A stretch of 64,000 nucleotides of DNA from Terribacillus sp. DMT04 (lineage in GTDB: Bacteria; Bacillota; Bacilli; Bacillales; Amphibacillaceae). The stretch lies in contig NZ_CP077639.1 in assembly GCF_019056395.1 (NCBI RefSeq), forward strand, positions 2,358,001-2,422,000, read 5' to 3'. The translations under genes and the position numbers were made by a program. The notes beneath the pieces were generated by a model. It did not search any database. It saw only the letters and a list, made by a program, of their open reading frames with translations, and had not been told where the DNA came from. The number at the start of each line of letters is the position of its first letter. Positions within the stretch are counted from its first letter, which is position 1. This document shows positions 1 through 7,502 of the stretch, piece by piece.

Positions 1-1
1 T

Positions 2-352
2 TCAGACGAGGAAGAATGGATGCACCATGATACTTCTGCTAAGCAGGGCTGTGGCTAATTCAGGGGCCGGGGTAGCCGCTACCTCTCGATAGGTTCTGTC
101 TACGTAAATATGCTGGGCATGCGGCAGCTCACGGGCTAACTGTTTTCGCAGCTTATGACCGGCGCTGTCCTCATCCACCATAATATATACTTCCTTGTGA
201 TCCAAGTCATAGTCATACAACAGCTGCTCCAGCCGCTCGATACCCAACGTGCCATTGGTGCAGATGATCGTCACTTCCTCATCGATGATCTTTCTTATCT
301 GCTCTTTATCCGAACGTCCTTCTACGATAATGACTTTTTCCTCATCACCCAT
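2..352 (-). CDS. yusF: Toprim-domain protein, YusF-like
   Basis: This 116-residue protein is a small stand-alone Toprim domain, the fold shared by primases, topoisomerases and RNase M5. The Toprim signature is visible: an N-terminal glutamate in VIIVEGRSDK, then the acidic VYIMVDEDSAG motif near residue 57. The ATG at 352 is chosen because AGGTGAT lies eight bases upstream; an open frame continues upstream to 469 without support. It sits beside gcvH and a YusI-like gene as in the B. subtilis yus region, where YusF is a relative. Its substrate is not known. The complete stop codon lies at 2-4, so the gene is whole. Confidence 0.85.
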   Translation of the reverse strand: MGDEEKVIIVEGRSDKEQIRKIIDEEVTIICTNGTLGIERLEQLLYDYDLDHKEVYIMVDEDSAGHKLRKQLARELPHAQHIYVDRTYREVAATPAPELATALLSRSIMVHPFFLV

Positions 353-495
353 TTTGGCATCACCTATTCTGATCGATATTTGATTGCTTCTTTGCCCGTG
401 CTCCGAATAAAGGCAGCTTAGCAATGACGCTTGCCATATTATATGAACAGAAACCGCCGCCCTTGCCAACAGATATCAACAAGGGCTCCAAAAAG

Positions 496-885
496 TTAAT
501 CTTCTTTGATTTTCGCCTCATATTCTTCAGTGGAAAGAAGACGCTCATAGGCTGCTTCATCATCTGTTTCGATTACGATCATCCATGCTTTCTCATATGG
601 GGATTCATTTACGAATTCCGGGCTGTCGTCCAAGTCTTCATTGACAGATACGACTTTACCGCTGAGCGGAGCATACAGTTCAGAAACTGTTTTGACAGAT
701 TCTACGCTGCCAAATGGCTCGTCCGCTTTTAATTCGTCACCAACCGACGGAAGCTCGACGAATACGATGTCGCCTAGTTCATCTTGAGCGAAGTCAGTAA
801 TACCAATGCGGTACTGGCTGCCTTCTTCTTTTTTGATCCATTCATGTTCATCTGTATAACGAAGATCTTTCGGTAAGTTGCTCAT
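496..885 (-). CDS. gcvH: Glycine cleavage system H protein
   Basis: GcvH carries the lipoyl arm that shuttles the aminomethyl group between the P, T and L proteins of glycine cleavage; in Bacillaceae it is also an entry point for protein lipoylation. The 129-residue length is typical. The lipoyl-lysine context [15 protein letters not shown] is present near residue 64. No gcvT or gcvP lies nearby, as in B. subtilis, where gcvH stands apart in the yus region next to yusF and yusI. The strong ribosome binding site AGGAGG (reading the minus strand) precedes ATG at 885. Confidence 0.96.
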   Translation of the reverse strand: MSNLPKDLRYTDEHEWIKKEEGSQYRIGITDFAQDELGDIVFVELPSVGDELKADEPFGSVESVKTVSELYAPLSGKVVSVNEDLDDSPEFVNESPYEKAWMIVIETDDEAAYERLLSTEEYEAKIKED

Positions 886-967
886 AATAATTCCTCCACC
901 TATTTTCTACAAGAATAGCTAACATATTTACTATAAAAGCTAATAGCTAAAATTACCACCGTTTAGC

Positions 968-1327
968 TTAATTTGCAGCTGTCACAGACGTATATACCTC
1001 TGGTTTAAAACCGACAGCCGCTTGATTTTCGCCAATAAGGAGCGGACGTTTAATTAGCATGCCGTTCTCAGAGAGCCAAGCTTTTAACTGCGCATCATCC
1101 GCTTCTTTGATTTTGTCTTTGTAGCCGCCTTCGCGATACACTTTGCCGCTTGTATTGAATAATTTCGTCAATGGCAAGCCGCTTTTATCCGCTGCTTCTT
1201 GCAGCTCTTCCGGACTGGGAGGTGTTTCTACAATATGTATTGCTTCATAAGGGATTTGGTGCTCCTCAAGCCACTTTTTCGCGTTTTTACATGTACTGCA
1301 ATTTGGATACCAATAAAATCGGAACAT
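968..1327 (-). CDS. yusI: ArsC/Spx-family protein, YusI-like
   Basis: A 119-residue thioredoxin-fold protein of the arsenate reductase/Spx family. The N-terminal redox motif CSTC (residues 10-13, in YPNCSTCKNAKKWL) and the later KRPLLIG segment are the family hallmarks. It matches the YusI position next to gcvH in B. subtilis. Whether it is a reductase or a redox sensor cannot be read from sequence: the alpha-C-terminal-domain-binding features of true Spx are not obvious, and the ArsC-type arsenate function is unproven for this branch. Start ATG at 1327 with a GGAGAT-type ribosome binding site upstream. Confidence 0.85.
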   Translation of the reverse strand: MFRFYWYPNCSTCKNAKKWLEEHQIPYEAIHIVETPPSPEELQEAADKSGLPLTKLFNTSGKVYREGGYKDKIKEADDAQLKAWLSENGMLIKRPLLIGENQAAVGFKPEVYTSVTAAN

Positions 1328-1437
1328 ACAGATCTCCTTCCTTTTAATACTGCTATTTTAGCATAGTCCTCTCCATCATGGTGCAGAATAATCAGCAGAA
1401 AATCGGACACGATAAATAGGAAAAAGGAGGGATTCTC

Positions 1438-1677
1438 GTGCCGTTAGATAATTCACAAGATGTGATGCTCCAGCCGCCGGAAATGATTTCAGGAAAAGAT
1501 TTGCTGTATTTAAGTGATATGCTCAATTGGAACTTGAATGCAGCCAAAAAAGCGCAGCATGCTGCCGGCGAATTGCAGCTGACAGATGCGCAGGAAGCAT
1601 TGCACACCGTTGGCCAAATGCATCAGCGTCATTACGATATGCTGCTTGAGCATCTTAAAACAAAACCGCTTAATTAA
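1438..1677 (+). CDS. Small CotF-like spore coat protein
   Basis: A 79-residue protein starting with GTG, eight bases after AAAGGAGG. It is predicted to be helical and contains a stretch (LYLSDMLNWNLNAAKKAQHAA followed by a second helix with VGQMHQRHYDMLLEHL) like one half of the ferritin-like CotF/YhcQ coat proteins. The next gene begins 12 bases downstream and is of the same family, so the two form an operon. The pair sits next to a MarR regulator just as yusN precedes yusO in B. subtilis. Assignment to the outer spore layers is by family only. Confidence 0.7.
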   Translation: MPLDNSQDVMLQPPEMISGKDLLYLSDMLNWNLNAAKKAQHAAGELQLTDAQEALHTVGQMHQRHYDMLLEHLKTKPLN

Positions 1678-1689
1678 GGAGGTCACACA

Positions 1690-2013
1690 ATGTCAGAGAG
1701 CCAAAAGATCCAAAATACCCAAACACCTGTACCGACTACACAAGGCATGAACGACCGTGATCATATTACTGACTTGCTTGCTACAGAGAAATACATGACA
1801 GCATCTTATAGTACCGCTTTAAATGAAATGAGCAATCAGTCATTGTACGAAACAGTTGCTCGCATATTTAAGGAAACGCAGGACGCCCAGCGCAATTTGT
1901 ATAATCTCATGTTTCAGCATGGCTGGTACAGCTTAGAAGAAGCTCCTCAGCAAAAAGTAGAGCAAGCTTACCAGCAGTTCAGCCAAACACGTCAAGAACT
2001 GCCGTATACATGA
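1690..2013 (+). CDS. CotF-family spore coat protein, YusN-like
   Basis: A 107-residue CotF-like protein. It has the family phrases NDRDHITDLLATEKYMTASYS (two metal-site-like helices without an intact ferritin iron centre) and YNLMFQHGWYSLEEAP, where the HGWY motif is characteristic of CotF/YusN. It is translated from AAGGAGG overlapping the end of the preceding small coat gene. Expression in the mother cell late in sporulation is expected from the family, but I could not identify a convincing sigma-K or sigma-E promoter. A terminator follows directly. Confidence 0.85.
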   Translation: MSESQKIQNTQTPVPTTQGMNDRDHITDLLATEKYMTASYSTALNEMSNQSLYETVARIFKETQDAQRNLYNLMFQHGWYSLEEAPQQKVEQAYQQFSQTRQELPYT

Positions 2014-2019
2014 AAAGCG

Positions 2020-2053
2020 AACGGACAATCTGCAATGGTTGTCCGTTTTTTCT
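2020..2053 (+). terminator. Terminator after the coat gene pair
   Basis: Arms AACGGACAA and TTGTCCGTT form a nine-base-pair stem with a ten-base loop, followed by a run of T. It closes the two-gene coat operon before the MarR promoter. Confidence 0.85.
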
Positions 2054-2074
2054 CTTGTGCACCAAAAGAGCTTA

Positions 2075-2117
2075 TTGACGAAATACTTTCAAACGAGTAA
2101 TATACTTGCATGTGCAA
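2075..2117 (+). promoter_or_regulatory. Sigma-A promoter with MarR operator
   Basis: TTGACG at 2075-2080 and TAATAT at 2098-2103 are separated by 17 bases, a near-ideal sigma-A promoter for the MarR gene. The dyad TTGCA-TG-TGCAA at 2106-2117 lies exactly where transcription should begin. The same core recurs, inverted, before the downstream membrane protein gene (2587-2598). This is the expected arrangement for an autoregulated MarR repressor. Confidence 0.8.
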
Positions 2118-2147
2118 CTTTATGGAGCTATCTGAAAGGAGCAGACC

Positions 2148-2570
2148 ATGAACACGAGAAATGACGAGTTGGGTCTTCTTTTATCAAGAACTTATCTGTC
2201 CTTAAAGCGGGAAACGTCACGCATGCTTCAGCAATTCGAACTGACGCCTGAACAATTCTCTCTTGTTGCTGAATTGGACAAGCACGATGATGTCACGCAG
2301 AAAGAACTTGCTGATGTTACCGAAAGAGAGCAAACGACTGTTACTAAGATAGTTGATAAACTAGTTAAGAAAGGCCTCGTCAACCGGAGACATGATCCAC
2401 ACGACCGGAGAGCTATCCGCTTGCTGATTACAGAAGCAGGGCGGCAGTTGGTTTCTGAAATCATACCAAAGGTAGACGAAATTGAAACAAACGCGTATCA
2501 AGGTTTCCATCAAGAAGATATAAAAACACTGCATACTCTGATGCGAAAACTGCATCAGAATTTGCAGTGA
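2148..2570 (+). CDS. MarR-family transcriptional regulator
   Basis: A 140-residue winged-helix regulator. The DNA-binding core is visible as DVTQKELADVTEREQTTVTK (helices 3-4, residues ~45-65) and the wing DRRAIRLLITEAG with the conserved DPHDRRA lead-in. MarR proteins act as dimers that leave DNA on binding phenolic or lipophilic ligands. It corresponds in position to yusO in B. subtilis, which represses an adjacent exporter. Here the downstream target is an ABC-2-like membrane protein rather than an MFS pump. Start ATG at 2148 follows GAAAGGAGC. Confidence 0.92.
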   Translation: MNTRNDELGLLLSRTYLSLKRETSRMLQQFELTPEQFSLVAELDKHDDVTQKELADVTEREQTTVTKIVDKLVKKGLVNRRHDPHDRRAIRLLITEAGRQLVSEIIPKVDEIETNAYQGFHQEDIKTLHTLMRKLHQNLQ

Positions 2571-2586
2571 TTTTTTCGCTAAATAC

Positions 2587-2598
2587 ATGCACATGCAA
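2587..2598 (-). promoter_or_regulatory. Second copy of the MarR operator
   Basis: On the minus strand this reads TTGCATGTGCAT, sharing eleven bases with the dyad at 2106-2117. It lies in the 54-base gap between the regulator and the membrane protein gene. A repressor bound here could give separate control of the downstream gene; no clear promoter is visible around it. Confidence 0.65.
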
Positions 2599-2624
2599 TT
2601 AAAATACAGTTAGGAGTTTTTATT

Positions 2625-3692
2625 TTGCGTTTACAACCTTTACGGGAAATGATGAAAATCCCGAATACAAAAGTAGGAATCGCTTTTGCTATTATCGTTC
2701 CGTTATTATTTGCTATTATTTGGCTGACAGGCTATCACGATGCTACGACGCATTTTGACCGTTTGAAAGTTGCTGTAGTCAACGAGGACGGCAATCAGGC
2801 TGATTCAATTGCAGAACAAATGACGGCAAATCTGCCGTTTTCTGCGGAAGCTATGTCCTATAAAGATGCACGAGAACAATTGGATGCAAATGACATCACC
2901 ATGATGATTATTATCCCGGAAGCATTCACGAAGCATTTAGCTGCGCAAGCGGACACTTCTTTGGAATTCCATATGAACAGCGCCAATTCGCAGGTTGCTT
3001 TATCTGCAGCTGAAAGTGCAGCTCGGCAGATGACTGCCTCTATCGGCGGTTCCCATGTACAAGCAGATATTATTAAAGAAAATTCTATTTCTAATTTTGC
3101 TACGTCCATGGTACCAATGATGCTAGGTTTCATCGTATTCATTGCTTTCATGACAATGAATATCCAATTTAATATTGTCACACAAATCTTGAATCGCAAA
3201 TTCGGCAAGTGGCAAGTCTTCTGGAATAAACAGCTGCTTCTGGCTATTATCGGTGTTGTTGTTCCAACAATTATTGTTACCATACACGCCCTTGCGAATG
3301 ATACAGCTTCCTCATACATGCAGTTATGGGGCTTTGAACTGCTTGTAGCGTTTGCCTGTATCAGCTTCACACAAATGAGCTTTGCTATTTTCGGCAATGC
3401 GGGCGCTTTGTTCAACGTTGCAATGATTCCGTTCATGTTAATGACTGCAGGCAATATTATTCCTGTAGACATGCTATCTCCTGTGTTCCGTTTTATTGGA
3501 GATATTCTTCCTGCATCAAATGGTGTACAAGGATTTGCACAGCTTATCTATAATGGAGAAGGTGCATCTGCAAATGTTCTTCACCTTGTATTGATTTTGG
3601 TTGTTACATTTGCATTAACTTGTGCTGCAGTTATGCTGAAGAAACAGCACGTTCCATACGTTACAAAAGACAATAAAACAGCAGCAGTGTAA
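2625..3692 (+). CDS. YhgE/Pip-like ABC-2-type membrane protein
   Basis: A 355-residue membrane protein with one N-terminal transmembrane helix (residues ~17-36), a large extracytoplasmic domain containing the VAVVNEDGNQ motif, then about five further membrane helices from residue ~165. This is the layout of ABC-2/DUF3533 and YhgE-type proteins, some of which export toxic or amphiphilic compounds. No ATPase gene is adjacent. The start is taken as TTG at 2625 with TAGGAG eight bases upstream. Control by the upstream MarR protein is inferred from the shared operator, so a drug- or stress-responsive efflux role is plausible but unproven. Confidence 0.8.
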   Translation: MRLQPLREMMKIPNTKVGIAFAIIVPLLFAIIWLTGYHDATTHFDRLKVAVVNEDGNQADSIAEQMTANLPFSAEAMSYKDAREQLDANDITMMIIIPEAFTKHLAAQADTSLEFHMNSANSQVALSAAESAARQMTASIGGSHVQADIIKENSISNFATSMVPMMLGFIVFIAFMTMNIQFNIVTQILNRKFGKWQVFWNKQLLLAIIGVVVPTIIVTIHALANDTASSYMQLWGFELLVAFACISFTQMSFAIFGNAGALFNVAMIPFMLMTAGNIIPVDMLSPVFRFIGDILPASNGVQGFAQLIYNGEGASANVLHLVLILVVTFALTCAAVMLKKQHVPYVTKDNKTAAV

Positions 3693-3701
3693 GCGTCATA
3701 G

Positions 3702-3736
3702 AAAAATCCAATCTTTACGTAGATTGGATTTTTTTA
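3702..3736 (+). terminator. Terminator after the membrane protein gene
   Basis: A 13-base-pair stem (AAAAATCCAATCT paired with AGATTGGATTTTT) with a six-base loop, followed by further T residues. Confidence 0.9.
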
Positions 3737-3803
3737 TTTCATTAAAGTATTCCGCACATTAGCTGATCAGCAATTGGCAGCAGCCACTTCCTTCTAAACA
3801 TAT

Positions 3804-3847
3804 AAATCGAAACGATTATGATTTACAAATCGAAATGATTACGATAG
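3804..3847 (+). promoter_or_regulatory. Two tandem Zur boxes
   Basis: Two 21-base dyads lie side by side at 3804-3824 and 3827-3847. The core of the second, TCGAAATGATTACGA (3830-3844), differs at one base from the Bacillus Zur consensus TCGTAATNATTACGA; the first is a weaker match (three differences on the reverse strand). They lie upstream of a zinc-type ABC operon that encodes a Zur homologue, so zinc-dependent autorepression is expected. Confidence 0.85.
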
Positions 3848-3892
3848 AATAGTCTCTTGTGAACGAGTACGGAATTAGAAAGGTGATAGAAA

Positions 3893-4621
3893 ATGGAATC
3901 TATCCTTCATATAAATAGTATTAACTTCTCTTATGAAAATAAAGCTGCGCTGCGTGATGTTTCGCTTGATGTAAAAAGCGGTGACTTCCTTGGTTTGATT
4001 GGACCAAACGGCGGTGGTAAAACAACATTGATAAAATTGGCGCTTGGACTTTTACAGCCAAACAAAGGTGACATTGAGCTCTTCGGTGAGTCTGTATCTT
4101 CCTTTAAAGATTGGAATAAAGTCAGTTTCGTTTCCCAAAAGGCGAGCTCCTTTAATAAAGCCTTTCCTGCAACAGTGTTTGAAGTTGTCGCAATGGGCCT
4201 TACGCCAAAAATCGGTTACTTTAAAAGATTTACAGCAAAACATCGAGCTGCTGTAAAGCAAGCAGTAGCGCAAGTGGACATGTCAGATTACTTGCACCAG
4301 AACATTAGCAGTTTGTCTGGCGGTCAGCAGCAGCGTGTGTTTATCGCAAGAGCACTTGTTAGCCAGCCTGAATTAATCATTCTCGATGAGCCAACAGTCG
4401 GCATTGACCATGCCAATGTCAAAGGCTTTTACGAATTGCTGCATCGATTAAATAAAGAGACTGGACTTACATTAGTCATGATTACCCATGATCTTGCCGG
4501 CATTGCACAGCATGCTTCCAAGCTCGTTTATTTGGATCAGCAAGTTCAATACGAAGGCGAACCTGAACACTTCACGCTTCCTGAAACCGACTTCCAAGTA
4601 TTGCGGGGTATTCGAGCATGA
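3893..4621 (+). CDS. znuC: Zinc ABC transporter ATP-binding protein
   Basis: A 242-residue ABC ATPase of the manganese/zinc/iron chelate group. Walker A is GPNGGGKTT (residues ~37-45), the signature is LSGGQQQR, and Walker B is LIILDEP followed by the VMITHD switch histidine. It powers import of zinc delivered by a cell-surface binding protein. Its stop overlaps the permease start by four bases, indicating translational coupling. The operon ATPase-permease-Zur resembles Listeria zurAMR. The substrate-binding lipoprotein is not encoded in the operon and must be elsewhere. Upstream Zur boxes support zinc as the substrate over manganese. Confidence 0.93.
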   Translation: MESILHINSINFSYENKAALRDVSLDVKSGDFLGLIGPNGGGKTTLIKLALGLLQPNKGDIELFGESVSSFKDWNKVSFVSQKASSFNKAFPATVFEVVAMGLTPKIGYFKRFTAKHRAAVKQAVAQVDMSDYLHQNISSLSGGQQQRVFIARALVSQPELIILDEPTVGIDHANVKGFYELLHRLNKETGLTLVMITHDLAGIAQHASKLVYLDQQVQYEGEPEHFTLPETDFQVLRGIRA

Positions 4622-5484
4622 TTGCTGATTTTCTTCAATTTGAGTTTTTACGTAACACCTTATATACCGGCTTGCTGATCGGCTTAATTGCCCCGCTATT
4701 AGGATGCTTTATCGTCGTTCGCAGACTTTCCCTTATCGCTGATGCTTTATCACATGTTACGTTGGCTGGTATTGCATTTGGTTTGCTGCTTGAGAAAAAG
4801 ATGGCAACACCTGTGCTGTCACCTTTTTATGCAGGACTCGGATTCTCTGTTCTAGCTTCCTTACTTATTGAGAAGCTTCGGAATATGTTTCGTAACTTCG
4901 AGGAAATTGCCATTCCGATTATTCTTTCTGGAGGGGTCGGGCTGAGTGTTATATTCATTTCCTTGGCAAACGGGTTCACGACTGACTTATTCTCTTATTT
5001 GTTTGGCTCTGTCTCCGCTGTTAGCAGTGAAGATTTACGCGTCATCTTGGTCATCAGCGTGATTGTACTGCTTGTCATCGGTATCTTGTATAAACAGCTG
5101 CTTGTCCTTTCCTTTGACGAAGAACATGCTCGTGTGAGCGGCTTACATGCACGTGTGATTCACTTTATCTTCATGCTGCTGACTGCTTTAGTAATAGCTG
5201 CCAGCATCCGTATCGTCGGCGTGTTACTTGTCTCAGCAATGATGACTATTCCAGTAGCAGCTGCTATCCGCGTAGCAAAAGGATTTAAGCAGACAATTAT
5301 TTTATCTATTCTTTTCGGTGAAACATCTGTTATTGCCGGCTTGTTTTCTGGTTATTATTTCGAAATTCCGCCTGGAGGTACGATTGTTGTCGTGTCCATC
5401 TTGATTCTTCTGTTCAGTTTTCTAGCACAAAAGATTATGCTGGTCGCGAAACGGAATCGTGCATTTGAGAAAGGGGTATCTTGA
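4618..5484 (+). CDS. znuB: Zinc ABC transporter permease
   Basis: A 288-residue ABC-3-family permease with about eight to nine membrane helices. Family features include the N-terminal RRLSLIADALSHVTLAGIA segment that contacts the ATPase and VGVLLVSAMMTIPVAAA near residue 200. It overlaps the ATPase gene upstream and the zur gene downstream by four bases each, so the three products are translated as a unit. It forms the membrane channel for zinc import together with the ATPase. Confidence 0.93.
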   Translation: MIADFLQFEFLRNTLYTGLLIGLIAPLLGCFIVVRRLSLIADALSHVTLAGIAFGLLLEKKMATPVLSPFYAGLGFSVLASLLIEKLRNMFRNFEEIAIPIILSGGVGLSVIFISLANGFTTDLFSYLFGSVSAVSSEDLRVILVISVIVLLVIGILYKQLLVLSFDEEHARVSGLHARVIHFIFMLLTALVIAASIRIVGVLLVSAMMTIPVAAAIRVAKGFKQTIILSILFGETSVIAGLFSGYYFEIPPGGTIVVVSILILLFSFLAQKIMLVAKRNRAFEKGVS

Positions 5485-5900
5485 TGCAAGTGGATGAAGG
5501 TATTGCTGTTCTAAAGAAAAACGGTCACAAGTACACCGACAAACGAGCAGACATTCTTTCCTATTTTGTCCATGCCAAAGGGTATCGCAGTGCAAAAGCG
5601 CTGCTTACCTTTATGGAGACAAGCTATCAAGGCATCAGCCTTGATACTATTTATCGAAATCTTCGGCTGTTTGAGCAGCTGGAATTATTGGAATCACGTG
5701 AAAAGAACGGTGAAAAACTGTTCAAAATTGCATGTAAAAGCGGCACCCATCACCATCACTTTGTCTGCGAAAGCTGCGGACTGACCAAACCGCTCGAAAA
5801 ATGCCCGCTGCCCGTTTACACAGAAGAACTTGCAGATTATCATATTCATACACATGCTTTTGAGCTTTATGGACTATGCCCAACATGTCACCATTCGTAA
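5481..5900 (+). CDS. zur: Fur-family zinc regulator Zur
   Basis: A 139-residue Fur-family repressor. It has a winged-helix N-terminal domain ([29 protein letters not shown]) and the structural zinc site made by CESCG (residues ~95) and CPTCH at the C terminus. The HHHF cluster preceding CESCG belongs to the regulatory metal site. Position at the end of the zinc transporter operon, with Zur boxes in front of it, supports zinc sensing rather than iron or peroxide sensing. It presumably represses its own operon when zinc is sufficient. Confidence 0.92.
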   Translation: MMQVDEGIAVLKKNGHKYTDKRADILSYFVHAKGYRSAKALLTFMETSYQGISLDTIYRNLRLFEQLELLESREKNGEKLFKIACKSGTHHHHFVCESCGLTKPLEKCPLPVYTEELADYHIHTHAFELYGLCPTCHHS

Positions 5901-5913
5901 GGAGTCGATTTAA

Positions 5914-6093
5914 ATGCCAATTATTACAGTTAAAATGCTAGAAGGCCGTACAGATGAACAAAAAGAACAAATGATTAAAAAAATGACAGAAGTTATGGTC
6001 GAAACAACCGGTGCTCGTACAGAAGCAGTGACTGTTGTTATAGAAGAAATGAACAAAGCAAATTATGGCCATGCCGGAAAACGGTTAATCTAA
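5914..6093 (+). CDS. 4-oxalocrotonate tautomerase family protein
   Basis: A 59-residue protein beginning MPIITVKMLEGRTDEQK, the canonical opening of the 4-oxalocrotonate tautomerase superfamily. Pro-2, exposed after methionine removal, is the catalytic base, and an arginine corresponding to the usual substrate-binding Arg is present (GRTDEQ). It probably forms a hexamer and acts on an enol or keto acid, but the physiological substrate is unknown for most small Bacillus members. The ribosome binding site TAAGGAG overlaps the zur stop codon, so it is the last gene of the zinc operon. A link to zinc limitation is inferred from this arrangement only. Confidence 0.88.
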   Translation: MPIITVKMLEGRTDEQKEQMIKKMTEVMVETTGARTEAVTVVIEEMNKANYGHAGKRLI

Positions 6094-6094
6094 T

Positions 6095-6128
6095 AAGCAG
6101 TATGCCTGAGCAGGCATACTGCTTTTGT
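6095..6128. terminator. Terminator between convergent genes
   Basis: AAGCAGTATGCCTG pairs with CAGGCATACTGCTT to make a 14-base-pair stem followed by TTTGTT. It ends the zinc operon and may also serve the convergent gene ending at 6128. Confidence 0.85.
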
Positions 6129-6922
6129 TATTGAATTACTTCGTCCAGCACTTTTCGTTCTTCCTGATCAAACAAATTCTTTCCTTCCATATGCTGGACT
6201 TGCTTTTGCATATAACTTTCTATCATTCTCGCTTCTTCTTTATTTCCAACCAGGTGAATGCTCTTCCATTCTTTATCTTTTGCTAGCTTGTCCAGACTCG
6301 GTGCTAACGATTTGTACCAGCGCTTTTGATTCGCTTCGATGCGGTTCTCGATTGTATCCTTCTTTGATCCTTTGCCGCCCTTTCCTTTGACTGACAAAGC
6401 TCGCTGCGGACTGGCTTGCACCTTCCATTGTTCCGTGTCGAGATCCATCTCAAACAGCTTCGTTTCCTTTACCTTCCCGAGGACTGCATCTATAACTTTC
6501 ACTTGATTCTTCTGTACGAGGATAACACCCGATTCCGGGAAAGTTTGATACAGTTTGCGGAACTGATCAAGCTTGGGCTCTGTTTCCCAGAAGAACTCCG
6601 TTGTCACTGGCATTTGCAAGCATTCGGCGAACCATATGTTATCTGCTGAAGCAAAAACAACACAACTCTTCTTCATGCTTTGACTATTATTTTCCAAGAA
6701 GGTCTTCACTTTTTCTTTTACTTTCAGAAACTGCTTCCGTTCCTCTTCATCATCTTCCAGATAGGCTTCAAAATTTTTTAATCCGTTTTTAACGTGTATC
6801 TTCCACTCGCCTCCCGTTTGATCGCGGTTGGCTGGATCTGTGTTCACATACATGCTAAGTACTTTCTGAGGATGGCGGCTGGCTTTTTGTGCGAGTTGAT
6901 TCATTTCCAATGCGTAACACAA
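6128..6922 (-). CDS. Bacterial archaeo-eukaryotic release-factor-like protein
   Basis: The protein resembles the bacterial aeRF1-type group (baeRF/VLRF1-like), with the opening phrase VLSMYVNTDPANR, a central domain with VILVQKNQVKVIDAVLGKV, and a C-terminal domain ending in SIHLVGNKEEARMIESYM. These proteins share folds with eukaryotic eRF1 and Pelota and are thought to act in ribosome rescue, but function in Bacillus is not settled. A GGQ-like segment is only hinted at by a Gly/Lys-rich loop (KGKGGKGSKK), which is not a true GGQ. Start is uncertain: TTG at 6922 has AGGAG ten bases upstream, ATG at 6904 matches homologue lengths, and ATG at 6958 has no clear site. Confidence 0.65.
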   Translation of the reverse strand: MCYALEMNQLAQKASRHPQKVLSMYVNTDPANRDQTGGEWKIHVKNGLKNFEAYLEDDEEERKQFLKVKEKVKTFLENNSQSMKKSCVVFASADNIWFAECLQMPVTTEFFWETEPKLDQFRKLYQTFPESGVILVQKNQVKVIDAVLGKVKETKLFEMDLDTEQWKVQASPQRALSVKGKGGKGSKKDTIENRIEANQKRWYKSLAPSLDKLAKDKEWKSIHLVGNKEEARMIESYMQKQVQHMEGKNLFDQEERKVLDEVIQ

Positions 6923-7067
6923 ACTGCAATCACTCCTCTTCCAGATTTGCTTATGCAAAGCTTATAGCTCTACTTACCACCCGCACATAAGTTGAAACGT
7001 TAAAAGAGACCTAACTTAGGGAACAATGATAAGATATAATCACGTTACGATAAGGCTGTGAAAAATT

Positions 7068-7502
7068 ATGTTAAAGCGCACCCGGACACAGATCCTGCAG
7101 TTTACCTCAATTGGCGTGCTGAATGCCGCAGTTGATTTAGTTGTACTTAATATTCTGCTACTTATCTGGCCGACCAAAAATAATTTACTTCTTTTACTTT
7201 TTAATACGATTAGCTATCTGGCATGTCTCTGGAATAGTTACTATTGGAATTCCAGATTTACTTTCCGGAATCAAAAGCAATCCAGTACAACAGAAAAAGG
7301 AATGTTCTTCGCACAAGGGTTAGTAGCATTAGTCATTAGCAATCTAGTCTTCCTTGCTGGTTTGTCTATCCTGCGAAGTTTGACCTTTGTAAACCTTCCC
7401 GCTTACGTAGATAATAATATAGCAAAGGGCTTGGCAATGTTTCTCTCATCCGCCAGCAGCTTTTTATTTATGAAATATATCGTGTTTAAGCGCAAGAAAT
7501 AA
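7068..7502 (+). CDS. GtrA-family membrane protein
   Basis: A 144-residue protein with four transmembrane helices, opening QILQFTSIGVLNAAVDLVVL and containing NSYYWNSRFTF near residue 60 and the closing MKYIVFKRKK, all typical of GtrA. The family takes part in translocating or supplying lipid-linked sugars for cell-wall or surface glycans. No glycosyltransferase is adjacent here, so its partner is not evident. A TATAAT-like -10 lies about 30 bases upstream with a weak -35. A repeat element begins right after its stop codon. Confidence 0.88.
   Translation: MLKRTRTQILQFTSIGVLNAAVDLVVLNILLLIWPTKNNLLLLLFNTISYLACLWNSYYWNSRFTFRNQKQSSTTEKGMFFAQGLVALVISNLVFLAGLSILRSLTFVNLPAYVDNNIAKGLAMFLSSASSFLFMKYIVFKRKK

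Noticed and set aside
1438-2013. One coat gene broken by a frameshift
   Set aside because: Each of the two frames has its own strong ribosome binding site, start and stop, so two genes are more likely.
2858-3472. A 204-codon minus-strand frame
   Set aside because: Lies inside the YhgE-like gene on the other strand with no supporting start site.
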